From: Pseudomonadota bacterium
GTDB taxonomy: Bacteria; Bdellovibrionota; Bacteriovoracia; Bacteriovoracales; Bacteriovoracaceae
Direction of reading: 5' to 3'
DNA length: 5,870 bases
NCBI GenBank assembly: GCA_023432655.1
Contig: JAEYUK010000243.1
Span: 1 to 5,870, forward strand
The position numbers were made by a program, and so were the translations under genes. The notes below the pieces were generated by a model, which was given only the letters and a program-made list of their open reading frames with translations, was not told the origin of the DNA and searched no databases. Shown here piece after piece: positions 1 through 5,870 of the stretch (position 1 is the stretch's first letter; the number at the start of each line of letters is the position of its first letter).

Positions 1-1370
1 GATGAGAAGTGCTTTTGAAGCTCAGGACACTCCTCACTTAAGAGTCTCATATCGCCCTGAAAATCTTTGAGAAGAATACCTGTGGGAATATTGTTTTTTA
101 GTTTTACAACAATATTTTGCCCGTGAGCAACAAGGCCCACCCCATAATTTATTTGTAAGTGGTAGAGGGGAAGAATGACAACTTCAAAGTACCTTTTGAG
201 CCACTCTTCATAAGTTATTTGAGAGAGCCGAACAAATTCACCTATCAGAGATTTTTTTTGCTGGTCTTGATGCATGAGAGCTGCCGCTAGAATAGTTTTT
301 TCATCTTCTTTTAGTTTACTCGTAGTGGATTCGCGCCAAACAACCCCGAGAAATTCGTGATAACGGTATGGCGCGTTTTTAATATCAGCGTAGTCTGGAT
401 GAATAAGGGCCATTCCATATGATTCTTTTAAGACTTGGGTGTCGGCATCTTTGAGGAAACTATCTTGCTCACAGATTCTGGAAAGTATTTGAGATATTTC
501 CGGGCCCTGCGAGATGGTTTTGGCCGGAAGGCCACGGATAGAGGAGGTATTTAGAATTGACAATGGAACTTTAATGTCCTTTTTCTCTGGTCGAGAAATG
601 TTAGATAGAGTTCGAAGTGATATTTGGGGGCGATAGAGATCGCCATGTTGACCAAGATAGATGATTTGCTTTTTTTCCAGGAGTCCAACATACTGGATTG
701 AAATATAGCGATCCCATTGCCAGGGATGAACAGGCATGTAGACATAATACCCGTCTAGATATTTGAAGTTTGAGATAAAAATTTCCTTCTCATCATCTTT
801 AAAAGACTCATCCAAAATTTCATATCCAGGCACAATACCCTGAATTAAATCTTTTTTTACGGCCAGCCATACTAGCTGAAAACTTTTACCACTTTCTGGA
901 GCATAGTCTTCTAGTGATTTTTTATCCCAACCGATTCTACCTTTGTTCAGTAAGATTTTAGGATGTCCATTAAGAAAACCTTGGATCTCTACATCTTTTA
1001 ACCCTGTCATGAGACTTGCACTCATTTGAGAGTTCTTTTCCAATAGAATCAGGTCTTGATGAAGCGTATTATGCATTTCTTCCAGAAATTGGCCTAGGGT
1101 GATATCGGACATTTCTGTTTCAGATTTTGAATCGATAAAAAAACGAGCAGCACTTGAAACACTTAGACCATCACGTTTTAAAGAATCGGGATCTACCCTT
1201 AAATGCTCCCAGACAGTCATCCATCCTTTAAATGTATACGAAACTCCTGATTTCAATTGAAGAGTCCATTCTTCATCCTTTAATGTAGGAAGGAGAAGTT
1301 GTTCGAATGTGAGTTCTCCAATTGCTTTTGCTACCAGCGCCTGATTAACTTTGGTCCAGTTATCGCTCAT
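1..1370 (-). CDS. iucC: IucC-type aerobactin synthase (NIS synthetase), C-terminus cut by window edge
   Basis: ATP-dependent NRPS-independent siderophore (NIS) synthetase. IucC joins the second N6-acetyl-N6-hydroxylysine to the citryl intermediate made by IucA, completing aerobactin in the cytoplasm. The frame stays open from ATG (1370-1368) to the left edge, giving 456 visible residues. The E. coli enzyme has about 580, so about 120 are missing. Visible motifs: NGHPKILLNKGRIGW (134-148), MPVHPWQW (212-219), SLRTLSN (251-257), APYRYHEFLGVVWRE (333-347), PLYHL (401-405), AHGQN (415-419) and LLKDFQGDMRL (433-443). These match the nucleotide- and citrate-site motifs of the IucA_IucC and FhuF-like domains. 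From memory, GHPK..NKGR.GW, APYRY.E.LGV.WRE and LLKDFQGDMRL read like enterobacterial IucC rather than AlcC or DesD. The ATG overlaps the TGA of the preceding gene in ATGA, and AAGGG lies 8 bases upstream, so translation is probably coupled. Family certain; exact product inferred. Confidence 0.93.
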   Translation of the reverse strand, partial: MSDNWTKVNQALVAKAIGELTFEQLLLPTLKDEEWTLQLKSGVSYTFKGWMTVWEHLRVDPDSLKRDGLSVSSAARFFIDSKSETEMSDITLGQFLEEMHNTLHQDLILLEKNSQMSASLMTGLKDVEIQGFLNGHPKILLNKGRIGWDKKSLEDYAPESGKSFQLVWLAVKKDLIQGIVPGYEILDESFKDDEKEIFISNFKYLDGYYVYMPVHPWQWDRYISIQYVGLLEKKQIIYLGQHGDLYRPQISLRTLSNISRPEKKDIKVPLSILNTSSIRGLPAKTISQGPEISQILSRICEQDSFLKDADTQVLKESYGMALIHPDYADIKNAPYRYHEFLGVVWRESTTSKLKEDEKTILAAALMHQDQQKKSLIGEFVRLSQITYEEWLKRYFEVVILPLYHLQINYGVGLVAHGQNIVVKLKNNIPTGILLKDFQGDMRLLSEECPELQKHFS

Positions 1371-4000
1371 AGGGCATTCCCTTGAAAAAATGCTTCGCGG
1401 GAATTTTCAAGAAGAACTGCTCTTTTATGTGGGAAATCAAAGGTTTTTACTTTTTTCCAGCCGATTGAAGCTTCAGCATACTTAAGAACTTTTTGGTTAT
1501 CATGTCGGGGTTCTGCCATGACTCTTTTGGTTCGAGCTTCATCAAGGTAGAGAAGGTGAAGGGCCGACTTAGTTATGGTATCTGTAAATTTAAATCCTAA
1601 GAAGTTTCTATTGCCGATCAAGAAGTGAAAACCCCGATCATAGATATCGGAATCGTAATACGGACCTAAACGGTCTTCCCTTACCCAATACATTTCAAAG
1701 TAACCAACTGGTTCACCGTCAATTTCCACCATCATGGGAATTTGATGTGGGTCTGCAAGACCCTTTTCGATATAGGATCTAAGTTCTTCCTTTGAGGCAT
1801 TTAATTCCCAAAAATGAGCAACTCGTGGTTGGTTATGCCAGTGGTGAAATGTATCGAGATCACTTATAGTGATGAGGCGGAAGGAAATCGTTTTCTTTAA
1901 GGACGGCACATATCTCCTATAGACTTCTCCTTGATAAGGGATGGGGCGAATAGGGTGACGTCTCCCGTGTGTCTCTGTCCATATTTCCGGCGGGCAGCTA
2001 TACTCTTTTGAGTGATGCCACAGCAAAGGCCTCTGATAGAACTCTGAGCGCGAGAAGGCTTTCATTCCTGAGACTTCGACATCCTGTATGTCATTTAAGT
2101 GACCTAAAAGAAACTCTGCCTGGATGGCCAAGAGTGTTTCAGATTTATCTTCAGGTTGAATGAACAGTTTCCTGTCCTGAATTTCAATTTTTGAATACGA
2201 TTTCTTTCCGTCACTGGTTGATATTTCACAGATTCCGTTATTCAACGAAACCGTAAATAGTTCATTTAGAGAGAGTGGAGTGTAGGTTACCGGTTCAAGA
2301 ATCATAGGAAGGCCTTCATGGTAAAATGGATTAGGTATTGAAACATAAATTGCCAGGGGATTTTCTTGTGTGTTTTCGTTTACTTTCTTTAAAGTGCAAA
2401 AGAAGTTCCCTTTATGCATGAGCTCTTTATTGTGCAATAGATAATCAATAAATGATCGGTCCTGTGGATTTTCTTCTTTTAAATCGAAGAGAAAATTTTG
2501 AAATACCTGGATGAGATCTTGTTCAGCGATAGTGTTAAGCCTGGTTACAGCGCTCATGACACCTAAAACCGAATTGATAACAACGTAATATCCAAATAAG
2601 TAATGAGTAACTTCTTGTGGGAGAATGTTGCCATTCATTTCTGTAATTAGTTCTATTTCAGAACTAAAATTGTTTTTTCCCAGGTGACTAAACCCGGTTC
2701 CGTTGCAGTCTCTAAAGTAGGATCTGACCGGGCGAAAATTATCAAGTCCGATAATCATGTTTTGTTGGTGGGATCCAAGTAAAAAACCAAAATTTGCTTG
2801 GGCGAGGATCAAAGGTCTGATGGCGACTCTTAGAAACTCCTTAAACCATAAAAATCCTGCCGCTTTCACTTCCAGGTTTTCCTGATCGGCCAAGGAGTGA
2901 ATAATTTTCGTCAAAGGTGCTTCACTAAAAGTTGTGTGGTTTTGAGTGAGAGCGGCAAGCACAAAGGCCGTTTCCTCTTTTCTAAAAGGATTAAACCTTG
3001 CAAGGAATAGTGTTTCTTTTAATGGTGTCCCATCATGGCCCTTAAGCCCAGCATAGACCGGTTCATGAATTACAGAAAACTCAGGAAATTGAGCCGAGTA
3101 CTCCAGCCCTTTGGGATGATTAAAGACTTCATGAACCTGAAGCCCTCGATCAAGTTCACGAGTTAAGAGATGACGTATTGAATTGGTAAGCTTCACGTTC
3201 ATTGAGAACTTGAGCATATATTCAGAATCTTTAAAATACAGTGTTCGCAGAGATGAGGTTGGTGTCCATTTGTTTTTAGCTGAACCGATCTTTCGGATTT
3301 TTCCTTCTAGAATGTAGTCTTTGATTTCTGTTAGCTCCAAGATGAATTTTTCCTGCCAAGGATGCATAGGAAAAGGAAGCCAACCGGGTGCAATAGTGGT
3401 TCCGGGTAAATCATTTTGAAACAGTTTAAATAGCCACTCCTTATCATTAAAAAAACGGCTTTGTTTTTCATAAAAGATCTCGGAAGAAACTTCAAACCAG
3501 GAGAGAGAGAATTCTCCTTTGGTCTCAGGCGAATAATGGATGAAATCCCACTCATTAAACTCTTCTCGCCCTTTTGGAGTTGGGTGAAGTGAATGACCTG
3601 CAAAAAGCATTTGTTCGGCCGTAATAAAATTTTGTGGTAATTGGTTTAGTTCTAGGCCTCTTCTCTCTAATATCTGAGTAATATTCGACTCGCTGTCTTT
3701 TACCCTTTGGATGAAATCAATTGTATTTTCTTTTGAGATATTCTTTTCTCGTGCAATTTTTCCTATTAAAAGCTCTAAAGCTTCATGGAAATCTATTTCA
3801 GCATCATTTATAAAAAACTTTCCCCGGTACTGATGACGTCCTAATTGTGAATAATGTGCAATGGGAATACGTAAAACTTGTTGAGGAGAAATTGGTATGA
3901 TCAGATTTTTTTTATTCTGTATCTCTATCTCCCATTCAAGAATAAGTGAGTTTAATAAGGCCGTCTGAGTATGAATGCTAGCACTTTCTTTATTGTGCAT
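1367..4000 (-). CDS. iucA-iucB: IucA-IucB fusion: citrate NIS synthetase plus N6-hydroxylysine acetyltransferase
   Basis: An 877-residue bifunctional enzyme. Residues 1 to about 560 are a complete type A NIS synthetase like IucA, which attaches N6-acetyl-N6-hydroxylysine to citrate using ATP. Its motifs are TAEQMLFAGHSLHPTPKGR (127-145), FPMHPWQ (210-216), SSLRTLYF (249-256), KFSMNVKLTNSIRHL (264-278), GSHQQN (409-414), RDCNGTG (430-436) and KGNFFCTL..VNENT (530-544). Residues from about 561 to the end match full-length IucB, including its N-terminal part (FSRSEFYQRPLLW) and the GNAT core of the Acetyltransf_8/AlcB family: QGEVYRRY (690-697), PRVAHFWE (725-732), GYFEMYWVREDRLGPYY (766-782), YDRGFHFLIG (787-796), EPRHDN (830-835) and FDFPHKR (854-860). 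His792 and Asp834 fall where the relative MbtK has its proposed catalytic pair. In E. coli these are two genes, iucA and iucB, in the same order. I chose ATG 4000 because AAAGG lies 8 bases upstream and the length before LNSLI fits IucA. A TTG at 4033 would add 11 residues but has no ribosome binding site. The gene overlaps the transporter gene by 11 bases. Confidence 0.94.
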   Translation of the reverse strand: MHNKESASIHTQTALLNSLILEWEIEIQNKKNLIIPISPQQVLRIPIAHYSQLGRHQYRGKFFINDAEIDFHEALELLIGKIAREKNISKENTIDFIQRVKDSESNITQILERRGLELNQLPQNFITAEQMLFAGHSLHPTPKGREEFNEWDFIHYSPETKGEFSLSWFEVSSEIFYEKQSRFFNDKEWLFKLFQNDLPGTTIAPGWLPFPMHPWQEKFILELTEIKDYILEGKIRKIGSAKNKWTPTSSLRTLYFKDSEYMLKFSMNVKLTNSIRHLLTRELDRGLQVHEVFNHPKGLEYSAQFPEFSVIHEPVYAGLKGHDGTPLKETLFLARFNPFRKEETAFVLAALTQNHTTFSEAPLTKIIHSLADQENLEVKAAGFLWFKEFLRVAIRPLILAQANFGFLLGSHQQNMIIGLDNFRPVRSYFRDCNGTGFSHLGKNNFSSEIELITEMNGNILPQEVTHYLFGYYVVINSVLGVMSAVTRLNTIAEQDLIQVFQNFLFDLKEENPQDRSFIDYLLHNKELMHKGNFFCTLKKVNENTQENPLAIYVSIPNPFYHEGLPMILEPVTYTPLSLNELFTVSLNNGICEISTSDGKKSYSKIEIQDRKLFIQPEDKSETLLAIQAEFLLGHLNDIQDVEVSGMKAFSRSEFYQRPLLWHHSKEYSCPPEIWTETHGRRHPIRPIPYQGEVYRRYVPSLKKTISFRLITISDLDTFHHWHNQPRVAHFWELNASKEELRSYIEKGLADPHQIPMMVEIDGEPVGYFEMYWVREDRLGPYYDSDIYDRGFHFLIGNRNFLGFKFTDTITKSALHLLYLDEARTKRVMAEPRHDNQKVLKYAEASIGWKKVKTFDFPHKRAVLLENSREAFFQGNAL
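1379..1383 (-). promoter_or_regulatory. Ribosome binding site for iucC
   Basis: AAGGG on the minus strand, 8 bases before the iucC ATG at 1370, is embedded in the last codons of the fusion gene (FFQGNAL). With the ATGA stop-start overlap it fixes the iucC start and suggests translational coupling. Confidence 0.7.
2303..2317 (-). promoter_or_regulatory. Possible internal translation start for a separate IucB
   Basis: At the joint between the two halves of the fusion, GAAGG (2313-2317) sits 7 bases before an in-frame ATG (2305-2303). Initiation here would give a 312-residue protein, nearly the length of E. coli IucB (315). The ATG falls about 10 residues after the NPF that aligns with the NPL at the C-terminus of E. 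coli IucA, which is where a separate iucB should begin. It may be an active second start or a relic of the ancestral gene boundary. The sequence alone cannot tell which. Confidence 0.45.
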
Positions 4001-5171
4001 AAGAAGCGCCTTTGAAATTGAGATAGGTAGCAACTGCCAGAAGGAGAGTTAAAGCTAAAGCTAGTTGATTAATACCAGAGGTTAAAAAGATTGAAGCAAT
4101 TATGCCTCCAACCGCGTAACCAACAGTATTTCCCATTGAAAGAAGCCCTATGATTTTTCCCTTATAAAGTGAGTTTGACCGTTCGTGAACCAGGGCCAGA
4201 TGGGCCGGATAGATGAGAGCAATTCCCATACAAATCAGACCAATGGAAACCCATAGTTGGCCTTTATGGTTTATAACTGTCAGGAGCCAGGCGCCTGTGG
4301 AAAGGCATGCTAATCCTGCGAACAGGGCTGGAGCGAATTTTTTTCGGAAAATACAAAGACTAGTAACTTGGGTTAGCGCCATGACGAGACTTCCAAAAAG
4401 GAGGACTTTTGCCATTAAAGAGGTGGCTTCGTTTCCCTCCAGGTTAAAAATATTTTCCAGGGTAAACCCAAGGCTTGAGTGAAGAATTCCTGTGTAGCTG
4501 GTTAAGAGGATTGTGACGATGAGTGGAAGTACGGTCATTTTCCCTAGTGAAAACCAGGTTCTGTTGAAAGACTCTTTTGGCGGAATGGATTTAACTTGGT
4601 TAGGCATTTTAATCAAAATAATGGCAAGCCCTAAGGAGACTACGGAAATCCCCGTGAAGAGAAAATTGAGATATTCTCCGCCAGAAAGAATGAGTAATGG
4701 ACCTAAGGACCGTCCGAGATTTATGGGAAGAGAGTGAGAAATCATCGACGAGATCATGCCATTATCCATGGCCATGTCTGCTCGGGCCAATTGTGCTACA
4801 GGAACAATCCCTGATGCCAGAAGACCATAAATGACTCTACTTAGAACTAGTAAGGACAGAACTAAAATTGAATTTAATCCTGTTGCAAATAAAATTAAAA
4901 AAAGAATAAGAAGAAAAGAAAGAACCAGGCCAAATAAACCAATTGCTAAAACCGGGTATCTTCCACAGCTATCGCTTTTAGAAGCCCAATATGGAGAACC
5001 CCAAATGAAAAGGATAGTTCCTACTGCGAAAGCTCCGATTATCTGATTAAGAGGAAGAGAAAGTTTTTCAGCAAGTAAGGGAAAAAGAGTAAAGAGCATG
5101 ATTTGTGTGCAGGAGAAGGCAAGCACACTCAAACTTAAGATTCGTTTTCTGAATTCGACTTTAAGGTTCAT
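3990..5171 (-). CDS. shiF: Major facilitator superfamily transporter, ShiF-like, probable aerobactin exporter
   Basis: A 393-residue inner-membrane protein with about 12 hydrophobic segments, roughly at 11-34, 41-63, 71-97, 99-121, 141-163, 167-188, 212-232, 252-272, 278-299, 305-328, 337-362 and 365-386. A hydrophilic central loop lies at about 189-210. The loop after segment 2 carries an MFS motif A-like GSPYWASKSDSCGRY (58-72), with the conserved Asp and GR. Length and topology are those of a drug or siderophore efflux carrier. In Shigella and E. coli aerobactin islands an MFS gene, shiF, lies directly before iucA and is reported to assist aerobactin secretion. The same placement here is the main reason for the name, so the substrate is inferred. 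The chosen ATG gives a short basic N-terminus (FRKR) before the first segment, but it has no clear Shine-Dalgarno site, and a terminator hairpin ends 11 bases upstream. The stop codon overlaps the start of the iucA-iucB gene. An exporter of another substrate cannot be excluded. Confidence 0.88.
   Translation of the reverse strand: MNLKVEFRKRILSLSVLAFSCTQIMLFTLFPLLAEKLSLPLNQIIGAFAVGTILFIWGSPYWASKSDSCGRYPVLAIGLFGLVLSFLLILFLILFATGLNSILVLSLLVLSRVIYGLLASGIVPVAQLARADMAMDNGMISSMISHSLPINLGRSLGPLLILSGGEYLNFLFTGISVVSLGLAIILIKMPNQVKSIPPKESFNRTWFSLGKMTVLPLIVTILLTSYTGILHSSLGFTLENIFNLEGNEATSLMAKVLLFGSLVMALTQVTSLCIFRKKFAPALFAGLACLSTGAWLLTVINHKGQLWVSIGLICMGIALIYPAHLALVHERSNSLYKGKIIGLLSMGNTVGYAVGGIIASIFLTSGINQLALALTLLLAVATYLNFKGASYAQ
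4009..4013 (-). promoter_or_regulatory. Ribosome binding site for the iucA-iucB fusion
   Basis: AAAGG on the minus strand, 8 bases before ATG 4000, lies inside the last codons of the transporter gene. It supports the ATG over the upstream in-frame TTG at 4033, which has no purine-rich site at a suitable distance. Confidence 0.65.
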
Positions 5172-5201
5172 TTTGAAAAATAGGCCCTGCTAAGCAGGGC
5201 C
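5172..5201 (-). terminator. Rho-independent terminator after the secreted-protein gene
   Basis: On the minus strand an 8-bp GC-rich perfect stem (GGCCCTGC / GCAGGGCC, 5183-5201) with a TTA loop is followed by TATTTTTC. It begins 11 bases after the TAA at 5213. The T-rich tract lies only on the minus-strand side, so it should end minus-strand transcripts. It stops just before the transporter start codon, so transcripts from the upstream gene can reach the siderophore genes only by read-through. Confidence 0.85.
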
Positions 5202-5212
5202 GGAAGAGAAAA

Positions 5213-5716
5213 TTAAAGCTTACCGCCGACAACAAAATTGATTCCTACAAGACCTGAACCACAGTATTCACCAGCATTTGGTGCCATGATTGCGAGATTG
5301 TGTGGTCTTCCGTAGTAAAGGTAATCATTGTATTCAAGAGCTGAATCCAGAACTGCTTTACCCTCAGAACACTCTGTACCGTCTGTCACTGCGAATGCTT
5401 TTGATTCAACAAAACGAATTGTTTGAGCAGCATTATCTGCGAAAAGAATTGCACTATATCGACACTCTTTACCGCTTTCTTCAAAAGAAGCAGTCAGAAG
5501 GCCATTATCAAGAGTTGCATCTGTGACCATTCTTTCAAATTTCACATTAAGGGACGCGTAGTTTGCTGGAGCTTCGGCAAGCTGGATTCCTGGAGAGCAA
5601 ACGTAGCCAGTAAAATTAGCGAACCATTTGGCACCTGGAAGAGTGAGGTCACCTTCGTGAGAAAAAGCAGGGACTGTAAGTAAAGTCGTTAGAGCAACAG
5701 CAAAAATAAATTTCAT
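5213..5716 (-). CDS. Small exported protein of unknown function, four cysteines
   Basis: I do not recognise a family. The 167-residue product begins with a clear Sec signal peptide: MKF, a hydrophobic stretch (about 4-14), then VPAFS followed by HEGD. This predicts cleavage after Ser19 and a mature protein of about 148 residues in the periplasm or outside the cell. There is no lipobox. The mature part has four cysteines (40, 85, 116, 152), enough for two disulfides, a mixed beta-like pattern and a glycine-rich C-terminus (SGLVGINFVVGG). The start is well supported: AGGAG (5722-5726) lies 5 bases before the ATG. A promoter candidate upstream and a strong terminator downstream make it look like a separate, well-expressed transcript. 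Its position before the siderophore genes is the only link to iron uptake, and no motif supports that role. Confidence 0.85.
   Translation of the reverse strand: MKFIFAVALTTLLTVPAFSHEGDLTLPGAKWFANFTGYVCSPGIQLAEAPANYASLNVKFERMVTDATLDNGLLTASFEESGKECRYSAILFADNAAQTIRFVESKAFAVTDGTECSEGKAVLDSALEYNDYLYYGRPHNLAIMAPNAGEYCGSGLVGINFVVGGKL
5314..5332. promoter_or_regulatory. Weak Fur-box-like sequence inside the exported-protein gene
   Basis: Read on the plus strand, 13 of 19 bases match the classical Fur consensus, including the run TAATCATT. On the minus strand it contains TACAAT, a good -10 hexamer, but I see no convincing -35 at 16-18 bases. It lies about 140 bases before the transporter start, within coding sequence. 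An iron-repressed promoter here would serve the siderophore genes, but a match of this quality can occur by chance in AT-rich DNA. Confidence 0.2.
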
Positions 5717-5721
5717 AATAA

Positions 5722-5726
5722 CTCCT
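5722..5726 (-). promoter_or_regulatory. Ribosome binding site of the exported-protein gene
   Basis: AGGAG on the minus strand, 5 bases before ATG 5716, is the strongest Shine-Dalgarno site in the window and fixes this start. Confidence 0.8.
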
Positions 5727-5748
5727 AGTATGAATTAACTGACACGTG

Positions 5749-5777
5749 TTTGTATTATCAAACTTGCGTGTGGTCAA
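5749..5777 (-). promoter_or_regulatory. Candidate sigma-70 promoter of the exported-protein gene
   Basis: TTGACC (minus strand, 5777-5772; five of six consensus bases) and TACAAA (5754-5749; four of six) are 17 bases apart. This places the transcript start near 5742 and leaves a leader of about 25 bases with the AGGAG site. GATAAT just upstream of TACAAA is a competing -10, but it has no -35 at a proper distance. An 8-base palindrome, ACACGTGT (5742-5749), overlaps the expected start site and could be an operator. That is inference only. Confidence 0.4.
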
Positions 5778-5870
5778 TAGAATATTTAGGAGCTACGTTA
5801 AACTGCTTTGGCGCATTATCCTGTTGAAATTATTTAGAGGCTTGTTCTTTTTGATTCTGGTTCCTATGGC
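5770..5870 (+). CDS. Possible start of a divergent gene with an N-terminal membrane anchor, cut by window edge
   Basis: A plus-strand frame is open from 5743 to the right edge. From about 5797 it encodes a basic, strongly hydrophobic stretch (VKLLWRIILLKLFRG followed by LFFLILVP) typical of an N-terminal membrane anchor or signal. There is no ATG at a suitable place. GTG 5770 and TTG 5764 are possible starts without a ribosome binding site. AGGAG at 5788-5792 has only a CTG, 10 bases on, as a weak candidate start. The frame is short enough to be chance, so the boundaries are guesses. Confidence 0.2.
   Translation, partial: MVNRIFRSYVKLLWRIILLKLFRGLFFLILVPM

Noticed and set aside
1..1370. Alcaligin- or desferrioxamine-type synthetase (AlcC/DesD) instead of IucC
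   Set aside because: The wording of the motifs is closest to IucC. It also follows an IucA-type citrate synthetase and an IucB-type acetyltransferase, a set that alcaligin and desferrioxamine pathways do not use.
1969..2163. Plus-strand reading frame opposite the iucB part of the fusion
   Set aside because: It lies wholly within a strongly supported gene on the other strand and has no recognisable domain. The same holds for other frames opposite the transporter and the exported-protein gene.
4001..4033. Upstream TTG start adding 11 residues to the IucA-IucB protein
   Set aside because: There is no ribosome binding site before the TTG. It would deepen the overlap with the transporter gene to 44 bases. 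The ATG at 4000 has AAAGG at 8 bases and a length before LNSLI that agrees with IucA.
5213..5716. Copper-dependent polysaccharide monooxygenase (N-terminal histidine after signal cleavage)
   Set aside because: His20 would be the first mature residue, but no second conserved histidine or other family motif is visible. The only other histidine (139) is in an unrelated setting, and the cleavage site itself is a prediction.
5741..5759. Fur box at the promoter of the exported-protein gene
   Set aside because: Only 11 of 19 bases match, mostly from a single GATAAT hexamer that may simply be promoter-like AT-rich sequence.
5789..5870. 3' end of a minus-strand gene entering from the right edge
   Set aside because: Two minus-strand frames enter from the edge, ending after about 12 codons (TAA) and about 25 codons (TAG). 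Both are too short to judge and no terminator follows either one.

Overview
The window holds most of a hydroxamate-citrate siderophore operon of the aerobactin type, on the minus strand, next to a small secreted-protein gene that carries its own expression signals. Base composition is moderately AT-rich (roughly 40% GC by eye). Shine-Dalgarno sites and a Sec-type signal peptide suggest a Gram-negative bacterium, but nothing here fixes the genus. The siderophore genes resemble the enterobacterial aerobactin set in order and motifs. Their base composition and the unfamiliar neighbour suggest a different lineage, possibly outside the Enterobacterales.

In transcription order (right to left) the layout is as follows. 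A gene for a 167-residue exported protein of unknown function (5213-5716) has a plausible promoter, a good ribosome binding site and a strong hairpin terminator. After a 41-base gap comes a 12-TM major facilitator of the ShiF kind (3990-5171). Next is an 877-residue protein (1367-4000) that joins a whole IucA-type synthetase to a whole IucB-type N6-hydroxylysine acetyltransferase. Last is an IucC-type aerobactin synthase (1-1370) that runs off the left edge after 456 residues. The facilitator and fusion genes overlap by 11 bases. The fusion and iucC overlap by 4 bases (ATGA).

The inferred pathway: IucB acetylates N6-hydroxylysine, IucA attaches it to citrate, IucC adds the second unit to complete aerobactin or a close relative, and the ShiF-like carrier helps release it. 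The lysine N6-monooxygenase (iucD) and ferric-siderophore receptor (iutA) are not in the window. They would be expected beyond the left edge.

Three points stand out. First, iucA and iucB are fused, and an apparent relic or active ribosome binding site plus ATG sits exactly at the joint. Second, a rho-independent terminator lies immediately before the first operon gene, which has no evident ribosome binding site or nearby promoter. Third, a weak Fur-box-like sequence lies inside the 3' part of the upstream gene. The right 150 bases hold the upstream gene's promoter region and perhaps the start of a divergent gene.
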